Assembly (NCBI GenBank): GCA_947499545.1
Contig: CANMOZ010000006.1
Coordinates: 124,001-188,000 of the forward strand
DNA length: 64,000 nucleotides
Origin: an uncultured Saccharospirillaceae bacterium
Lineage (GTDB): Bacteria; Pseudomonadota; Gammaproteobacteria; Pseudomonadales; Oceanobacteraceae
Direction of reading: 5' to 3'
The notes beneath the pieces are model-generated. The model saw nothing but the letters and a program-made list of their open reading frames with translations. It was not told where the DNA came from and searched no databases. Below are positions 44,307 through 54,923 of this stretch, piece after piece; within the stretch, counting starts at the first letter, position 1; each line of letters starts with the position of its first letter. A program made the position numbers and the translations under genes.

Positions 44307-47162
44307 TTGGTGCCAAAAGCTACCATGAACCGTCAGGGTATTCCTCCAAACTTTATTAGCCTTAAGTGGAAAACACTGGGACTCTGCGCCATTCTTCTCG
44401 CTGCCATTTTTTTTGCTTTTGCAGTTAACCAAAAATTCCACCTTGAGCAACAACTTATCTCTATTCGTTCAGAAGTAGTTGACGTTTGGCCAAGCCAAAT
44501 TGCCTCTCTCATAAAGCAATATACTGATCAATTACAAAGTGGATTAAACCCCATTATTTCTCAGCCGAAAGTTATCCGAGCCATCAAAAAAGAGCACTTT
44601 AAAACCGTCTCTGATTATCTAAACAGCCTTTGGCTTGAATTGCAGCTCAAGCATCAGTTTATTAGCATGGCTCTATTATCCAATTATGGAGAAACGCTTA
44701 TTGAGAAAGGGCAACCGATTATTGTTCAGCCATTACTAGAAGATACCCAAGTACGGGGTATCGCACATACTTACATAGCTTGCAATAATCAATGCTCACT
44801 GTTTATATTAATCCCGCTAAAAGCCGATCACCAAGGCACACCCCCTCTTGTTTGGGTATTAGGTGCATCACTTGCACCAATACTTGAACAATTTAAAGCT
44901 TTAGTGCAATCAGATGTTGCACTTATCGCTCCACAGTTTTTACATCCAGCCGCTGAGGCTTCAATGAATCGTAGGATTGCTACGGATGATGGTATCTTTG
45001 ATTTATTAGAGAGTTATTTTCCAAAATATGATTTAGATGCTGAACAGTCGTGGAATCCAAAACTTACAAAACTCAGCGGTCGCACTTATGAACTGTTTAT
45101 ACGCCATCTCAATCACCAAGTCATTGGGTCACCACCAACGTTGTTTTTTGCAACCGATGTTACTCATCTTTTAGATTCTCAAAAAGAATACTTAACTAAG
45201 CTACGAATGATGGCTGCTATAGGATTCCTTTTATGTATGCTATTCCTATGGATAGCCATCAGCGAACCCATCAATCGCCTAAAACAAATTGCGATACTCA
45301 TCCCCAATATAGGCCAAGATGAATCTCCATGGCGAGTTCGAGGAGAACTCCGATTGATGCAACGCATATCAGGCTGGTTAGATGAAAGCGATATTATTAG
45401 CAATGCCAGTATTGAACTTTCCGACCGACTGGAGCAATCTCAATCCCGATTACGATATCGTTCACACCTCGTTGAACAACGTAAAAAACAATTATTAGAT
45501 GAAAAAGCCTTGTCTGAAGCCCTCATAAATACAGCTCAAGTACTCGTTATGATATTAGACAAAGACCTTAATATAAAACGCATCAATCAATTTGGGTCGC
45601 GGCTCATTGGTAAAACGAGAGAAGACATTGAACAGAGCTCGGTTAGCATAATGCTTGCTCACGCACAAGACGGGCCTGAAATAGTAGAGCAACTTAAACG
45701 CATGACGATCGGTCATTTAGATCATTTTCAACATCAAAGTGAATTTATAGGGTCAAGGGGGGACCATAAATACATCGCCTGGTTCCATGCGAAAGTTCAT
45801 GACAGCAGCCCCGAATATTGTATATCGACGGTCGGTTTTGATGTCAGTGATCGAAAAAGAATTGAAGAACACCTTACCTGGCTAGCAGATAGAGACCCTC
45901 TTACAACGCTCATTAATAGACGTCGCTTACTAGAAGAACTTGAACGCGCTGTAAATTTATGTCGACGTTTCCATCATCATTGCGCCCTAATCATTATTGA
46001 CCTTGATCGTTTTCGTGATTTAAATGATTCCAGGGGACATCTGATTGGCGATGAAATACTTAAAAAAGTAGCTCATCTTATAGTGAGCAAATGCCGAGAT
46101 ACCGAGCTACTTGCACGTATTGGTGGTGATCAATTTGCTGTTATGTTAGAAGAAAGCAATATTGACAACGCACGCCACCTAGCAGAACGCCTTAAAATTG
46201 CCCTGTGTGACAGCAGCTTAGTGGACAGTGAGCCAGGGTTAAAAATCACTGCGAGTCTCGGCATTGCAATTTACCCAGAGCACTGCGATAACAGTCGAGA
46301 GCTGCTCGCACATGCAGATTTAGCCACCTACAAGGCAAAAGAAAAAGGCAGAAATAGGGTTTGCGTGTATGATCACTTAGATCAAACGCCTAAAAAAATC
46401 AAAGAACGCGTATTTTGGAATGACCTTGTTCAACACGCGTTACAAACCGATATCATTCAAATGATGTATCAACCGATACAGAATATTGAACATCAAAAAA
46501 TAAGTCACTTCGAGGCCCTTTTACGAGTAAAAAATGAAAATGGCGAGCTATTGCCACCGCTGCCATTGGTTCAAGCCGCTGAGCGAAATCATCTCATATA
46601 CCAGTTAGACCTTAAAATCATTGATATCGTTTTCAGCGACCTCGTCTTACTGCTTGATAAAAAACCTGACATTGTGTTCAGCATTAATTTATCAGGGCTT
46701 TCATTTCAAAATGATGAATTACTCATTAAAGTCAGACAGCTTTTAAGCAGTCATCGTATTAGTCCACATAACATTATTTTTGAAATCACTGAAACGGCTG
46801 CAGTAACAGATGTGCAAGCTTCTGTAAGGATAATGCGAGAATTCAAAAATTTAGGCCTTAAGTTGGCATTGGATGATTTTGGGGTTGGATTTTCTTCAAT
46901 ATACTACTTAAAACAGTTCCCAATTGACTATCTCAAGATAGATGGCTCATTTATACAACATCTAACCAGCGACGAGAATAATCAGGTATTAGTTAAAGCC
47001 GCTATTGAAGTTGCACAAGCGTTTCGATTGGAAACCATTGCCGAATTTGTAGAAGATGATGAAACACTTCAGCTATTGAAGAAAATGGGAACTGACTTCG
47101 CTCAGGGGTATGGTATCGGTAAGCCCGAGACATTAGAAAACATTCAAAAAATGTGGTTGTAA
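44307..47162 (+). CDS. Membrane GGDEF-EAL protein with degenerate GGDQF motif
   Basis: 951 residues from a GTG at 44307 (an ATG at 44325 is equally possible). A membrane helix (LGLCAILLAAIFFAFAV), a periplasmic sensor of about 240 residues, a second helix (MMAAIGFLLCMLFLWIAI), a PAS domain, then GGDEF and EAL domains. The cyclase motif reads GGDQF (Q609 for Glu), so cyclase activity is doubtful although IIDLDRFRDLND is kept. The EAL side is intact: FEALLRV, INLSG, EITET, DDFGVGF, LKIDGSFI, AEFVEDDE, QGYGIGKP. It is most likely a c-di-GMP phosphodiesterase with a regulatory GGDEF, sensing a periplasmic signal. Confidence 0.92.
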   Translation: MVPKATMNRQGIPPNFISLKWKTLGLCAILLAAIFFAFAVNQKFHLEQQLISIRSEVVDVWPSQIASLIKQYTDQLQSGLNPIISQPKVIRAIKKEHFKTVSDYLNSLWLELQLKHQFISMALLSNYGETLIEKGQPIIVQPLLEDTQVRGIAHTYIACNNQCSLFILIPLKADHQGTPPLVWVLGASLAPILEQFKALVQSDVALIAPQFLHPAAEASMNRRIATDDGIFDLLESYFPKYDLDAEQSWNPKLTKLSGRTYELFIRHLNHQVIGSPPTLFFATDVTHLLDSQKEYLTKLRMMAAIGFLLCMLFLWIAISEPINRLKQIAILIPNIGQDESPWRVRGELRLMQRISGWLDESDIISNASIELSDRLEQSQSRLRYRSHLVEQRKKQLLDEKALSEALINTAQVLVMILDKDLNIKRINQFGSRLIGKTREDIEQSSVSIMLAHAQDGPEIVEQLKRMTIGHLDHFQHQSEFIGSRGDHKYIAWFHAKVHDSSPEYCISTVGFDVSDRKRIEEHLTWLADRDPLTTLINRRRLLEELERAVNLCRRFHHHCALIIIDLDRFRDLNDSRGHLIGDEILKKVAHLIVSKCRDTELLARIGGDQFAVMLEESNIDNARHLAERLKIALCDSSLVDSEPGLKITASLGIAIYPEHCDNSRELLAHADLATYKAKEKGRNRVCVYDHLDQTPKKIKERVFWNDLVQHALQTDIIQMMYQPIQNIEHQKISHFEALLRVKNENGELLPPLPLVQAAERNHLIYQLDLKIIDIVFSDLVLLLDKKPDIVFSINLSGLSFQNDELLIKVRQLLSSHRISPHNIIFEITETAAVTDVQASVRIMREFKNLGLKLALDDFGVGFSSIYYLKQFPIDYLKIDGSFIQHLTSDENNQVLVKAAIEVAQAFRLETIAEFVEDDETLQLLKKMGTDFAQGYGIGKPETLENIQKMWL

Positions 47163-47282
47163 ATCAGCCATTCAGGATCAATGTATAACCCAGGTTTTGT
47201 TTAACCGAGATGGCGTCACCAAAAAATAGAGCAGCAACAATGGGCGTCTATGGCTTTATCGCAAAATTTATATAAGAGAGGT

Positions 47283-47588
47283 CTACTCACCGCCAGATAC
47301 ATTATCATCAGGGTGATTGACTTGATCCCTTAACTCTTTACCAGGCTTAAAGTGAGGTACATACTTGCCACGTAGGTCTACCGCTTCACCTGTTTTAGGG
47401 TTTCTTCCTTTCCTTGGTGCACGGTAATGCAGGGTAAAGCTACCAAATCCTCGGACTTCGACTCTTTCTCCTGTTGACAAAGCAGTCGACATTTCATCAA
47501 GTATGGTTTTAACCGCCTTTTCCACTTCTTTAGGCGATAATCCTGGCTGTTTTTCTAAAATTCGTTCAATGAGTTCTGACTTGGTCAT
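47283..47588 (-). CDS. ihfB: Integration host factor subunit beta
   Basis: 101 residues of the HU/IHF family: [43 protein letters not shown], and the DNA-bending arm with [14 protein letters not shown]. It pairs with IhfA to bend DNA. The place directly after rpsA is conserved in gammaproteobacteria. It is convergent with the GGDEF-EAL gene. Confidence 0.96.
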   Translation of the reverse strand: MTKSELIERILEKQPGLSPKEVEKAVKTILDEMSTALSTGERVEVRGFGSFTLHYRAPRKGRNPKTGEAVDLRGKYVPHFKPGKELRDQVNHPDDNVSGGE

Positions 47589-47640
47589 CTACTTTGGTCT
47601 CCTTTGTACCCTTGGATGATTCACAAGCTCAGCCTGAAAG

Positions 47641-47663
47641 AAGAGCCCCTAATCAGGGCTCTT
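47641..47663 (-). terminator. Hairpin between rpsA and ihfB
   Basis: aagagccc - ctaatca - gggctctt, an 8-base stem just past the rpsA stop on the leftward strand, with a short T-rich tail. It probably acts as a partial terminator before ihfB. Confidence 0.55.
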
Positions 47664-47689
47664 CCTCGCTTAATTAGCAGTCGTCTATA

Positions 47690-49372
47690 TTAAGAGTCTT
47701 GCGATTTAAGCTGCTCTTTGATCAAGTCACCGATGGTCGTTGGGCCAGCAGTTTCTATCTCTTTCTCGCGCTGAGCTTTTACAGCTTCTTTATCATCAGC
47801 TACTTCTTTAGCCTTGATTGACAAGCTGATTACGCGGTTTTTACGATCAACGCTGATGATGCGTGCTTCCACTTCGTCACCAACATTCAACGCGTTACGA
47901 GCATCTTCAACCTTATCACGGCTGATCTCTGATGCTTTTAGTACCGCTTCGACGCCGCCAGCTACTTCTAGGATAGCGGCTTTTGCATCAACAGAAGCAA
48001 CTGTTCCCTTAACAAGAGCACCTTTGTCGTTTTCTGAAACATACTCACTGAAAGGGTCACGCTCTAGTTGCTTAACGCCCAAAGAAATACGCTCACGCTC
48101 AGCATCTATAGACAGGATAACTGTTTCCAGATCATCGCCTTTCTTATAATGACGTACGGCTTCTTCACCCGTTTCATTCCAAGAAAGATCAGACAAATGA
48201 ACCAATCCATCAATACCGCCTTCTAGCCCGATGAACACGCCGAAATCAGTTATTGACTTGATTTTTCCTGATACTTTGTCACCTTTATTGAACTTGGTTG
48301 CAAAGTCTTCCCATGGGTTAGCTTGACACTGTTTTATACCCAAGGAGATACGACGACGCTCTTCGTCTATATCAAGAACCATTACCTCAACATCGTCACC
48401 AACCTGAACAACCTTCGATGGGTGGATGTTTTTGTTAGTCCAATCCATTTCTGAAACATGAACAAGACCTTCTACGCCTTCTTCCAGCTCAGCAAAACAA
48501 CCGTAGTCGGTTAGATTGGTCACACGAGCCTTAACACGAGTGTTCTCTGGGTAACGCTGTTTAATAGCTACCCATGGATCTTCACCCAACTGCTTAAGAC
48601 CTAGTGACACACGATTACGATCACGATCAAACTTCAAGACTTTAACGGTGATTTCATCGCCAACATTGACAATTTCGCTTGGGTGCTTAATGCGCTTCCA
48701 AGCCATATCAGTGATATGCAGCAAGCCGTCAACGCCACCTAGATCTACGAAAGCACCGTAGTCAGTCAAGTTCTTAACAATACCTTTAACTTCTTGACCT
48801 TCCTGCAGAGAAGCAAGCAATTCTTCACGCTCTGCGCTGTTCGCTGCTTCCAGAACCGCACGACGAGAAACGACCACATTATTGCGCTTCTGATCTAGCT
48901 TGATCACTTTAAAATCAAGCTCTTTTCCTTCCAGGTGAGAAGTATCACGTACAGGACGGATGTCTACCAAGGAACCAGGCAAGAAAGCACGAATATTGTT
49001 CACATCTACTGTGAATCCGCCCTTAACCTTACCGTTGATAATGCCCTTAACCACTTCATCAGCTTCAAAGGCTTTCTCAAGCTCTTTCCAAGACTCTGCT
49101 CGCTTAGCTTTTTCGCGCGATAGACGGGTATCACCGAAACCATCTTCAACCGCTTCCAAAGCTACTTGAACTTCATCACCAATATTTATTTCAAGCTCAC
49201 CGCTATCGCTTAAAAATTGGTTGCGAGGAATAACGCCTTCGGATTTCAGACCAGCATTCACCGTGACCCAGTCGCTGTCGATATCAACAACAACGCCTGT
49301 CACAATTGAACCAGGCTGCATATCAATTTCTTTTAATGACTCTTCAAAGAGGTCAGCAAAACTTTCGGACAT
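47690..49372 (-). CDS. rpsA: 30S ribosomal protein S1
   Basis: 560 residues with six S1 RNA-binding repeats, recognisable by the recurring G.V.....YGAFV.L..G..GL.H.S (for example [25 protein letters not shown] and [26 protein letters not shown]). The length matches the gammaproteobacterial protein (about 557). S1 unfolds and holds mRNA at the small subunit. It lies between cmk and ihfB, as is usual. Confidence 0.98.
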   Translation of the reverse strand: MSESFADLFEESLKEIDMQPGSIVTGVVVDIDSDWVTVNAGLKSEGVIPRNQFLSDSGELEINIGDEVQVALEAVEDGFGDTRLSREKAKRAESWKELEKAFEADEVVKGIINGKVKGGFTVDVNNIRAFLPGSLVDIRPVRDTSHLEGKELDFKVIKLDQKRNNVVVSRRAVLEAANSAEREELLASLQEGQEVKGIVKNLTDYGAFVDLGGVDGLLHITDMAWKRIKHPSEIVNVGDEITVKVLKFDRDRNRVSLGLKQLGEDPWVAIKQRYPENTRVKARVTNLTDYGCFAELEEGVEGLVHVSEMDWTNKNIHPSKVVQVGDDVEVMVLDIDEERRRISLGIKQCQANPWEDFATKFNKGDKVSGKIKSITDFGVFIGLEGGIDGLVHLSDLSWNETGEEAVRHYKKGDDLETVILSIDAERERISLGVKQLERDPFSEYVSENDKGALVKGTVASVDAKAAILEVAGGVEAVLKASEISRDKVEDARNALNVGDEVEARIISVDRKNRVISLSIKAKEVADDKEAVKAQREKEIETAGPTTIGDLIKEQLKSQDS

Positions 49373-49480
49373 CGAGTTACCTTAGTGTAAACAACGCAAC
49401 CGTGTTGCCAGAAAACACGGGTCCATTATTCAACCTAATCCCGGCCATAAACTGGCTTTGCCGGATACTAGGGCTATATT

Positions 49481-50167
49481 CTAGACAAGAAGCCCCGCTT
49501 TGCGGGCTTCCTCCAATACAATTTCTACAGCTTGAGTGATGCTCATATGAGTGCTATCGACAACAAGAGCACCATTTGCAGGCCTCAATGGGGCGATTTC
49601 TCGATTAGCATCGCGCTCATCTCTAGCTGCCAGAGCCTCAACAAGTTCGGCTAGGCTAGCATCCTTCCCCTGAGCTTTCAACTGCAAATACCGCCGCCTT
49701 GCTCTTTCCTCAACACTCGCAGTTAAGAATATCTTCACATCCGCATCAGGAAAAATGCCTGTTCCCATATCACGGCCATCCGCTACCAACCCTGGCATTT
49801 CTCTAAAATCACGTTGACGCTGTAGTAATGCCTCACGAACAGCTGTGTAAACAGCCACCACCGATGCTATTTCCCCAACTTCTTCAGTTCTGATCACCTT
49901 AGTCACATCTTCAGACTCAAGAAGCACTTGGGTTTCCTCTTCATTTGGCACAAACTGAACGTCAAGGTGTTTGGCAACACGCTCAACAGCAGATTCAACT
50001 TGAGTATCAACGCCGTGTCGTTGACATGCCAAAGCAGTGAGGCGGTATAGTGCACCACTATCCAGCAGGTGCCACCCTAGGTTCTCGGCAGCAAGCTTTG
50101 CAATTGTCCCCTTCCCTGAACCGCTAGGACCATCAATCGTGATCACAGGCACTCTAACTTGGCTCAT
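49481..50167 (-). CDS. cmk: Cytidylate kinase
   Basis: 228 residues: the P-loop [18 protein letters not shown], the CMP-binding [25 protein letters not shown], and the lid [13 protein letters not shown] are all conserved. It phosphorylates CMP and dCMP. It lies between the tyrA-aroA fusion and rpsA in the conserved block. Confidence 0.97.
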   Translation of the reverse strand: MSQVRVPVITIDGPSGSGKGTIAKLAAENLGWHLLDSGALYRLTALACQRHGVDTQVESAVERVAKHLDVQFVPNEEETQVLLESEDVTKVIRTEEVGEIASVVAVYTAVREALLQRQRDFREMPGLVADGRDMGTGIFPDADVKIFLTASVEERARRRYLQLKAQGKDASLAELVEALAARDERDANREIAPLRPANGALVVDSTHMSITQAVEIVLEEARKAGLLV

Positions 50168-50223
50168 GCTCTATCTCCCACCTCTTAAAAGAATTCGACC
50201 AACCAATGCAGGCCGCAATCAAA

Positions 50224-52467
50224 TCAGCTAATCGCCTCAGCAGGCTCTATAGAAAGCCCAACCTGATTCGCCAGCAACACAAAGTTAGGAAAAGAGGTTG
50301 CTACATTCGCGCAGTCCAAGATTCGTATATCCGCTTGTGAGCGCAGTGACGCAACGGCAAAAGCCATTGCAATACGATGATCTCCCAAACTGTTTACCTC
50401 ACCACCTAGAAATACACTTTCCTTTCCTGCTTTGGTCCCAGGAATAATGGCTCCATCAGGCGTCCCCTGAGCTTCAACACCAATGGCTGCTAGCCCGTCA
50501 ATCATTGCTTGAATCCTATCGGATTCTTTTACTCTTAGTTCATGCGCACCCGTCAATGTGGTCTCGCCCTCAGCACAAGCAGCAGCAATAAAGAGCACTG
50601 GAAACTCATCAATGGCTAGAGGCACTAACTCTTCTGGAATATCAATTCCTTTTAATGGCGCGTGTTGGACATGCAAATCTGCCACAGGTTCACCGCCTGC
50701 AAAGCGATTATTCGCTATCTCAACATTACCACCCATTAATCTCAATAGCTGGATGATACCATCCCTTGTAGGGTTAACACCCACATTCCTTATCCAGAGG
50801 TCGCTACCAGGTGTAATACTTGCCGCAACCAAAAAGAATGCCGCCGAGGATATATCCCCGGGCACTCTCAATTGAATCCCCTGCAATCGACCGCCGCCGA
50901 CCAAACTAACGCTATTACCCTCTCGCTCGATGGCATACCCCATCCCTTCCAGCATTCTCTCGGTATGATCACGAGTGGGTGCGGGTTCAGTAATACTGGT
51001 TTTATCCTGCGAATATAAACCTGCCAGTAATAATGCGGACTTCACTTGGGCGCTGGCCATCGGTAATTCGTATTGAATCCCTTTCAACCCATTAACAGAA
51101 GGGGTAATTCTAATGGGAGGCGTGCCATCCGATTCTGTTTTTAATTGCCCCCCCATGCTTTGCAACGGAACAGTCACCCGCTTCATTGGGCGAGAACTTA
51201 GAGAGGCATCTCCCATCAATTCGGATGAAAAGGACTGCCCAGACAATAACCCAGCAAGCAACCGCATAGCCGTTCCAGAATTACCTAAATACAGAGGTTT
51301 ATCTGGCGCCTGCAGACCATTTAAACCAACACCTGTAACCTTTACACGGCCATTATCCGGCCCTTCTATTTTAACGCCCATATCACGAAACGCTTGCAAG
51401 GTCGCCAGGCTATCTTCGCCTTCCAAAAACCCTGAAATGTCGGTAACCCCTTCGGCTAGAGCGCCGAGCATAATGGCTCGATGAGAGATGGATTTATCAC
51501 CAGGCACTTGAATATCGCCTTTGACATTACCCCCTGATCGAGCGACCAGGGTAACTGCTTGCTCTGAAGACACTTGATCCAACCTTTTTCTTTCTAGTAA
51601 CGCCTGAAAGTACTGACGGGCAGAGCGTGATTCTGACAATTTAACAAGAAGCGTCTTTGAATCACCAGTCTCCAGCAGTGTTTTAAAATCGTTGAGCTCA
51701 TCCATGTAAGAGCTCAACGCATCTAAAAGACTGTCCCGATTTGTAAAAAAAATATCATGCCACATAGCCGGGCTGCTTGCAGCTATACGGGTAAAATCAC
51801 GAAAACCACCTGCGGCATAATGGAAAATCTGACGGCTATCTGTTTGAGAAGACAAATCACTTACAAGCGCATAAGCCAATAAATGAGGCAGATGGCTTGT
51901 TTGAGCTAAAACGTGATCATGATGTTTCACACTCATCGTTTCTACATTCGCTCCCAACTGACGCCACAACCCAACGACTTTATTCAATACAACAGCGTCG
52001 GTTGTCTCAGTGGGCGTAAGAATAACTTTATGGCGTTGAAACAATTCAGGCGTTGCTGCGTCAGGACCATGCTTCTCCGAACCCGCAATCGGATGCCCCA
52101 TCACCCAGTGGGATGGAACCTCCCCCATAACATCATTCGCAGCATTCAACAATGGGCCTTTCACACTGCCTACATCACTCAAGATGCAGTTTTCCCCACG
52201 CCTAAGCAGCGCTGGCTTGATTTCCGACAACACGCCTTTATAGGCATTTACTGGCACCGCCAACAGCACCATATCAAGCCCATCCAATGCCTCCAAGTCA
52301 GGCAAGGTATCAATCACCTCATCGACAACCCCCAATGACAACGCTCTTTCACGATGGAGAGCATTTAAATCATACCCAACAACGCGCTTAAAGGCCTTTT
52401 GTTTGAGACCAAGAGAAAATGAACCGCCAATCAGTCCAAGTCCAATAACCACTAAGGTATCCATCAT
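50224..52467 (-). CDS. aroA: Fused prephenate dehydrogenase / EPSP synthase
   Basis: 747 residues. The first about 295 are a TyrA-type dehydrogenase (VVIGLGLIGGSFSLGL, GHPIAGSEKHGPDAATPELF, QTSHLPHLLAYAL) and the remainder an EPSP synthase (PGDKSISHRAIMLGALAEG, LGNSGTAMRLLAGLLSG, HELRVKESDRIQAMIDGL, LGDHRIAMAFAVA). Fusion of the tyrosine-branch and shikimate enzymes is known from Pseudomonas and relatives. The EPSP site has NSGTAMRL in the usual glyphosate-sensitive form. The 5' end is ATG ATG at 52467. It sits between hisC and cmk. Confidence 0.96.
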   Translation of the reverse strand: MMDTLVVIGLGLIGGSFSLGLKQKAFKRVVGYDLNALHRERALSLGVVDEVIDTLPDLEALDGLDMVLLAVPVNAYKGVLSEIKPALLRRGENCILSDVGSVKGPLLNAANDVMGEVPSHWVMGHPIAGSEKHGPDAATPELFQRHKVILTPTETTDAVVLNKVVGLWRQLGANVETMSVKHHDHVLAQTSHLPHLLAYALVSDLSSQTDSRQIFHYAAGGFRDFTRIAASSPAMWHDIFFTNRDSLLDALSSYMDELNDFKTLLETGDSKTLLVKLSESRSARQYFQALLERKRLDQVSSEQAVTLVARSGGNVKGDIQVPGDKSISHRAIMLGALAEGVTDISGFLEGEDSLATLQAFRDMGVKIEGPDNGRVKVTGVGLNGLQAPDKPLYLGNSGTAMRLLAGLLSGQSFSSELMGDASLSSRPMKRVTVPLQSMGGQLKTESDGTPPIRITPSVNGLKGIQYELPMASAQVKSALLLAGLYSQDKTSITEPAPTRDHTERMLEGMGYAIEREGNSVSLVGGGRLQGIQLRVPGDISSAAFFLVAASITPGSDLWIRNVGVNPTRDGIIQLLRLMGGNVEIANNRFAGGEPVADLHVQHAPLKGIDIPEELVPLAIDEFPVLFIAAACAEGETTLTGAHELRVKESDRIQAMIDGLAAIGVEAQGTPDGAIIPGTKAGKESVFLGGEVNSLGDHRIAMAFAVASLRSQADIRILDCANVATSFPNFVLLANQVGLSIEPAEAIS

Positions 52468-52499
52468 TGATCAAATATCTCTTGTCTCATAGAGTGTCA

Positions 52500-53621
52500 T
52501 CAATCCCACATACCCTCTTTCACTAAAGCTTCAATTGCACCAACGCACTTTTCGTTTTCAGCATCAAGGCCTATTGAAATTCTCAAATGATAGGGCATTT
52601 CGTAATTCGCTAAAGGACGAGTAATCACGCCCCTTTTTTCCAAAGATTGGGCAATTTCACCTCCCTTACGCCGACACTCAATGGTGATAAAGTTGCCTCT
52701 GGAAGGAATATAATGAATACCTAAACGCTTAAATGAAGACTCAAAAAACGTTTTTCCGGATTCATTTTGTGAAATGACGGCCTCTAAATATTCTGCATCT
52801 TCCAATGCCACAGAGGCCGACTTAAGCGCTATCGCATCAACATTAAAGGGCGGTCGAACTCTATTTAACCAGGCAACCATCTCAGGTGAAGCAACCCCAT
52901 AGCCAACCCTAAGTCCAGCAAGCCCAAATGCCTTGGAAAACGTACGTGTCACAATCAAGTTTGGGAACTCATTCAATAATTCAACGCCATTTGGCATATC
53001 TTCATTATTCACGTACTCAATGTAAGCCTCATCCAACACAACGATAACATGAGCTGGTACTTGTTGCAGAAATGCCAGCAGCTCTGTTTTCGTTATCCAA
53101 GTTCCAGTAGGGTTATTCGGGTTCGTTACAAAAATGACGGCCGTCTGATCATTAATTCGTTTTAAACTTTCAGATAAATCATGGCCGTAGGACTGGGCTG
53201 GAACCACCTGGTGAATAGCACCAAGCGTTTGAGTCAGAATGGGATAAACAGCAAACGCATGTTGAGAATAAAGCGCGGCTTTTCCTGGCCCTAAAAACAC
53301 CCTTCCAATCATGTCAAGCACTTCACAAGAACCATTACCCAAAATAATTTGGCTCTCAGAAACCCCTAAATGTGCTGACAGCTTTGATTTAAAATCGAGG
53401 GCATCGTTATCCGGATAACGATTAATATCCGATAATTCAGCTAAAATGGCTTCTCTAACCTTAGGGCTGCACCCTAACGGATTTTCATTACTGGCCAATT
53501 TTACAATTTCAGAAGGTGCTACACCAATTTCCTTAGCAACTGCTTCTATTGGTTTTCCCGGAAGATAAGGGTGTAGTTCATGAATTTGTGCCTGAATTGT
53601 GTTCACCCATGCTTTTTCCAT
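52500..53621 (-). CDS. hisC: Histidinol-phosphate / aromatic aminotransferase
   Basis: 373 residues, fold type I PLP enzyme: KLASNENPLGCSPKV, IFVTNPNNPTGTWI, VVLDEAYIEYV, and the PLP-lysine segment TRTFSKAFGLAGLRVGYG. The linkage with pheA and tyrA-aroA suggests the HisC2 type that works mainly on aromatic keto acids, with histidinol phosphate as the other possible substrate. The gene lies downstream of pheA across a 127-base gap that contains a strong hairpin. Confidence 0.93.
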   Translation of the reverse strand: MEKAWVNTIQAQIHELHPYLPGKPIEAVAKEIGVAPSEIVKLASNENPLGCSPKVREAILAELSDINRYPDNDALDFKSKLSAHLGVSESQIILGNGSCEVLDMIGRVFLGPGKAALYSQHAFAVYPILTQTLGAIHQVVPAQSYGHDLSESLKRINDQTAVIFVTNPNNPTGTWITKTELLAFLQQVPAHVIVVLDEAYIEYVNNEDMPNGVELLNEFPNLIVTRTFSKAFGLAGLRVGYGVASPEMVAWLNRVRPPFNVDAIALKSASVALEDAEYLEAVISQNESGKTFFESSFKRLGIHYIPSRGNFITIECRRKGGEIAQSLEKRGVITRPLANYEMPYHLRISIGLDAENEKCVGAIEALVKEGMWD

Positions 53622-53712
53622 ACGTGCTTACCTTATCAATATCCTTTTCTAAAACAGGAAGTGTCTAGGAGTGGTAGATGACTTGCAACGGACTTACGAT
53701 TAAGCCCAAAGA

Positions 53713-53740
53713 CAAGCAGCTCCAGACCGAGAGCTGCTTG
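53713..53740 (-). terminator. Hairpin between pheA and hisC
   Basis: caagcagctc - cagaccga - gagctgcttg, a perfect 10-base stem just past the pheA stop. The T-run on the leftward strand is short (tcttt), so it may be a partial terminator or attenuator for hisC. Confidence 0.6.
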
Positions 53741-53748
53741 CCTGAATA

Positions 53749-54894
53749 TTAAAGAACTGCCACTGGATAAGAGCCCAATATCCTCATATCAGCAGCTTTA
53801 GAGACAATTTCATTCAACGCTTGCTGAACGGCTTCATCTTTTTGATGCCCTTTAAAATCGATAAAGAAGACATAAGCCCAACGATCTCTTGCTGGCCGCG
53901 TTTCAATCCGAGTTAAATCAACCCCAAGACGATGAAAAGGTTCGAGCAAATCATGCAAGGCGCCTGGTTCATTTTTCATAGAAACAACAATAGATGTTTT
54001 ATCATTACCGCTTGCGAGAACTGGCTCAGTTCCAATCACCAAGAATCTGGTAGAGTTATCAGGGCGATCTTCAATGCTTGGATGCATAATCTCTAACTCA
54101 TACAACTCTGCCGCCATTTCACCTGCGATTGCAGCCGAGTTCCACTCGCCCTGGACACGCCTTGCAGCTTCAGCATTACTATTGACGGCTATACGCTCAA
54201 CATTGGGAAAATTTGCATCCAGCCACTTACGGCACTGAGCAAAGGATTGCTGATGCGAATAAATACGTGTAATTTTATCTCTAAGAGTGGTTTTGGATAC
54301 CAGCAAATTATGGTGTATACGCTGCTCCACCTCACCACAGATATGAACATTAGAATCAATAAAGGAATCTAGCGTATGGTTGATTGCTCCTTCCGTTGAA
54401 TTCTCTACTGGCACCACACCATAGGACACAGCACGAGCTTCCACTTCTCGGAACACTTCATCAATAGCAGCAAAGGGTTTAGTCGTAACCGCGTGACCAA
54501 AATGCTTCATCGTTGCAGCATGGGTAAAAGTGCCTTCTGGCCCCAAATAAGCAACTTTCAATGGCTCTTCCATCGCCAAACAGGTCGACATTATCTCCCT
54601 AAATAAACGCGCCATATCTTCATCACGAACCGGCCCGGAATTTCGATCCATAATTCGCTGAAGAACGGCCGCCTCTCTCTCTGGGCGATAAAATGCAATA
54701 GGTTCTTCTTCTGGACCTTGCTGTTCCAATCGTTCTGTTTTGACTTGGGCAATTTCAACGGCAAGCGTGGCACGACGATTGATCCTGTCTTGAATTTCAG
54801 CATCCAACACATCAATTTCTTGCCTTAAAACATCAAGCTTGCTGCCCAATGCGTTCTTGCTCGATTGCTCAGGTGGCTGTTCTGATTCTGCCAT
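53749..54894 (-). CDS. pheA: Chorismate mutase / prephenate dehydratase (P-protein)
   Basis: 381 residues. N-terminal AroQ-type chorismate mutase (LRQEIDVLDAEIQDRINRRATLA, RPEREAAVLQRIM), then prephenate dehydratase (VAYLGPEGTFTHAA, VPVENSTEGAINHTLD, NSNAEAARRVQ), then an ACT domain with the ESRP-like element LTRIETRPARDRWAYVFFID, which binds phenylalanine for feedback. A longer disordered start (ESEQPPEQSSKN) is visible. It lies between serC and hisC. Confidence 0.97.
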   Translation of the reverse strand: MAESEQPPEQSSKNALGSKLDVLRQEIDVLDAEIQDRINRRATLAVEIAQVKTERLEQQGPEEEPIAFYRPEREAAVLQRIMDRNSGPVRDEDMARLFREIMSTCLAMEEPLKVAYLGPEGTFTHAATMKHFGHAVTTKPFAAIDEVFREVEARAVSYGVVPVENSTEGAINHTLDSFIDSNVHICGEVEQRIHHNLLVSKTTLRDKITRIYSHQQSFAQCRKWLDANFPNVERIAVNSNAEAARRVQGEWNSAAIAGEMAAELYELEIMHPSIEDRPDNSTRFLVIGTEPVLASGNDKTSIVVSMKNEPGALHDLLEPFHRLGVDLTRIETRPARDRWAYVFFIDFKGHQKDEAVQQALNEIVSKAADMRILGSYPVAVL

Positions 54895-54923
54895 AACGCT
54901 TTCTTACTACCTTTTTTCAACCC

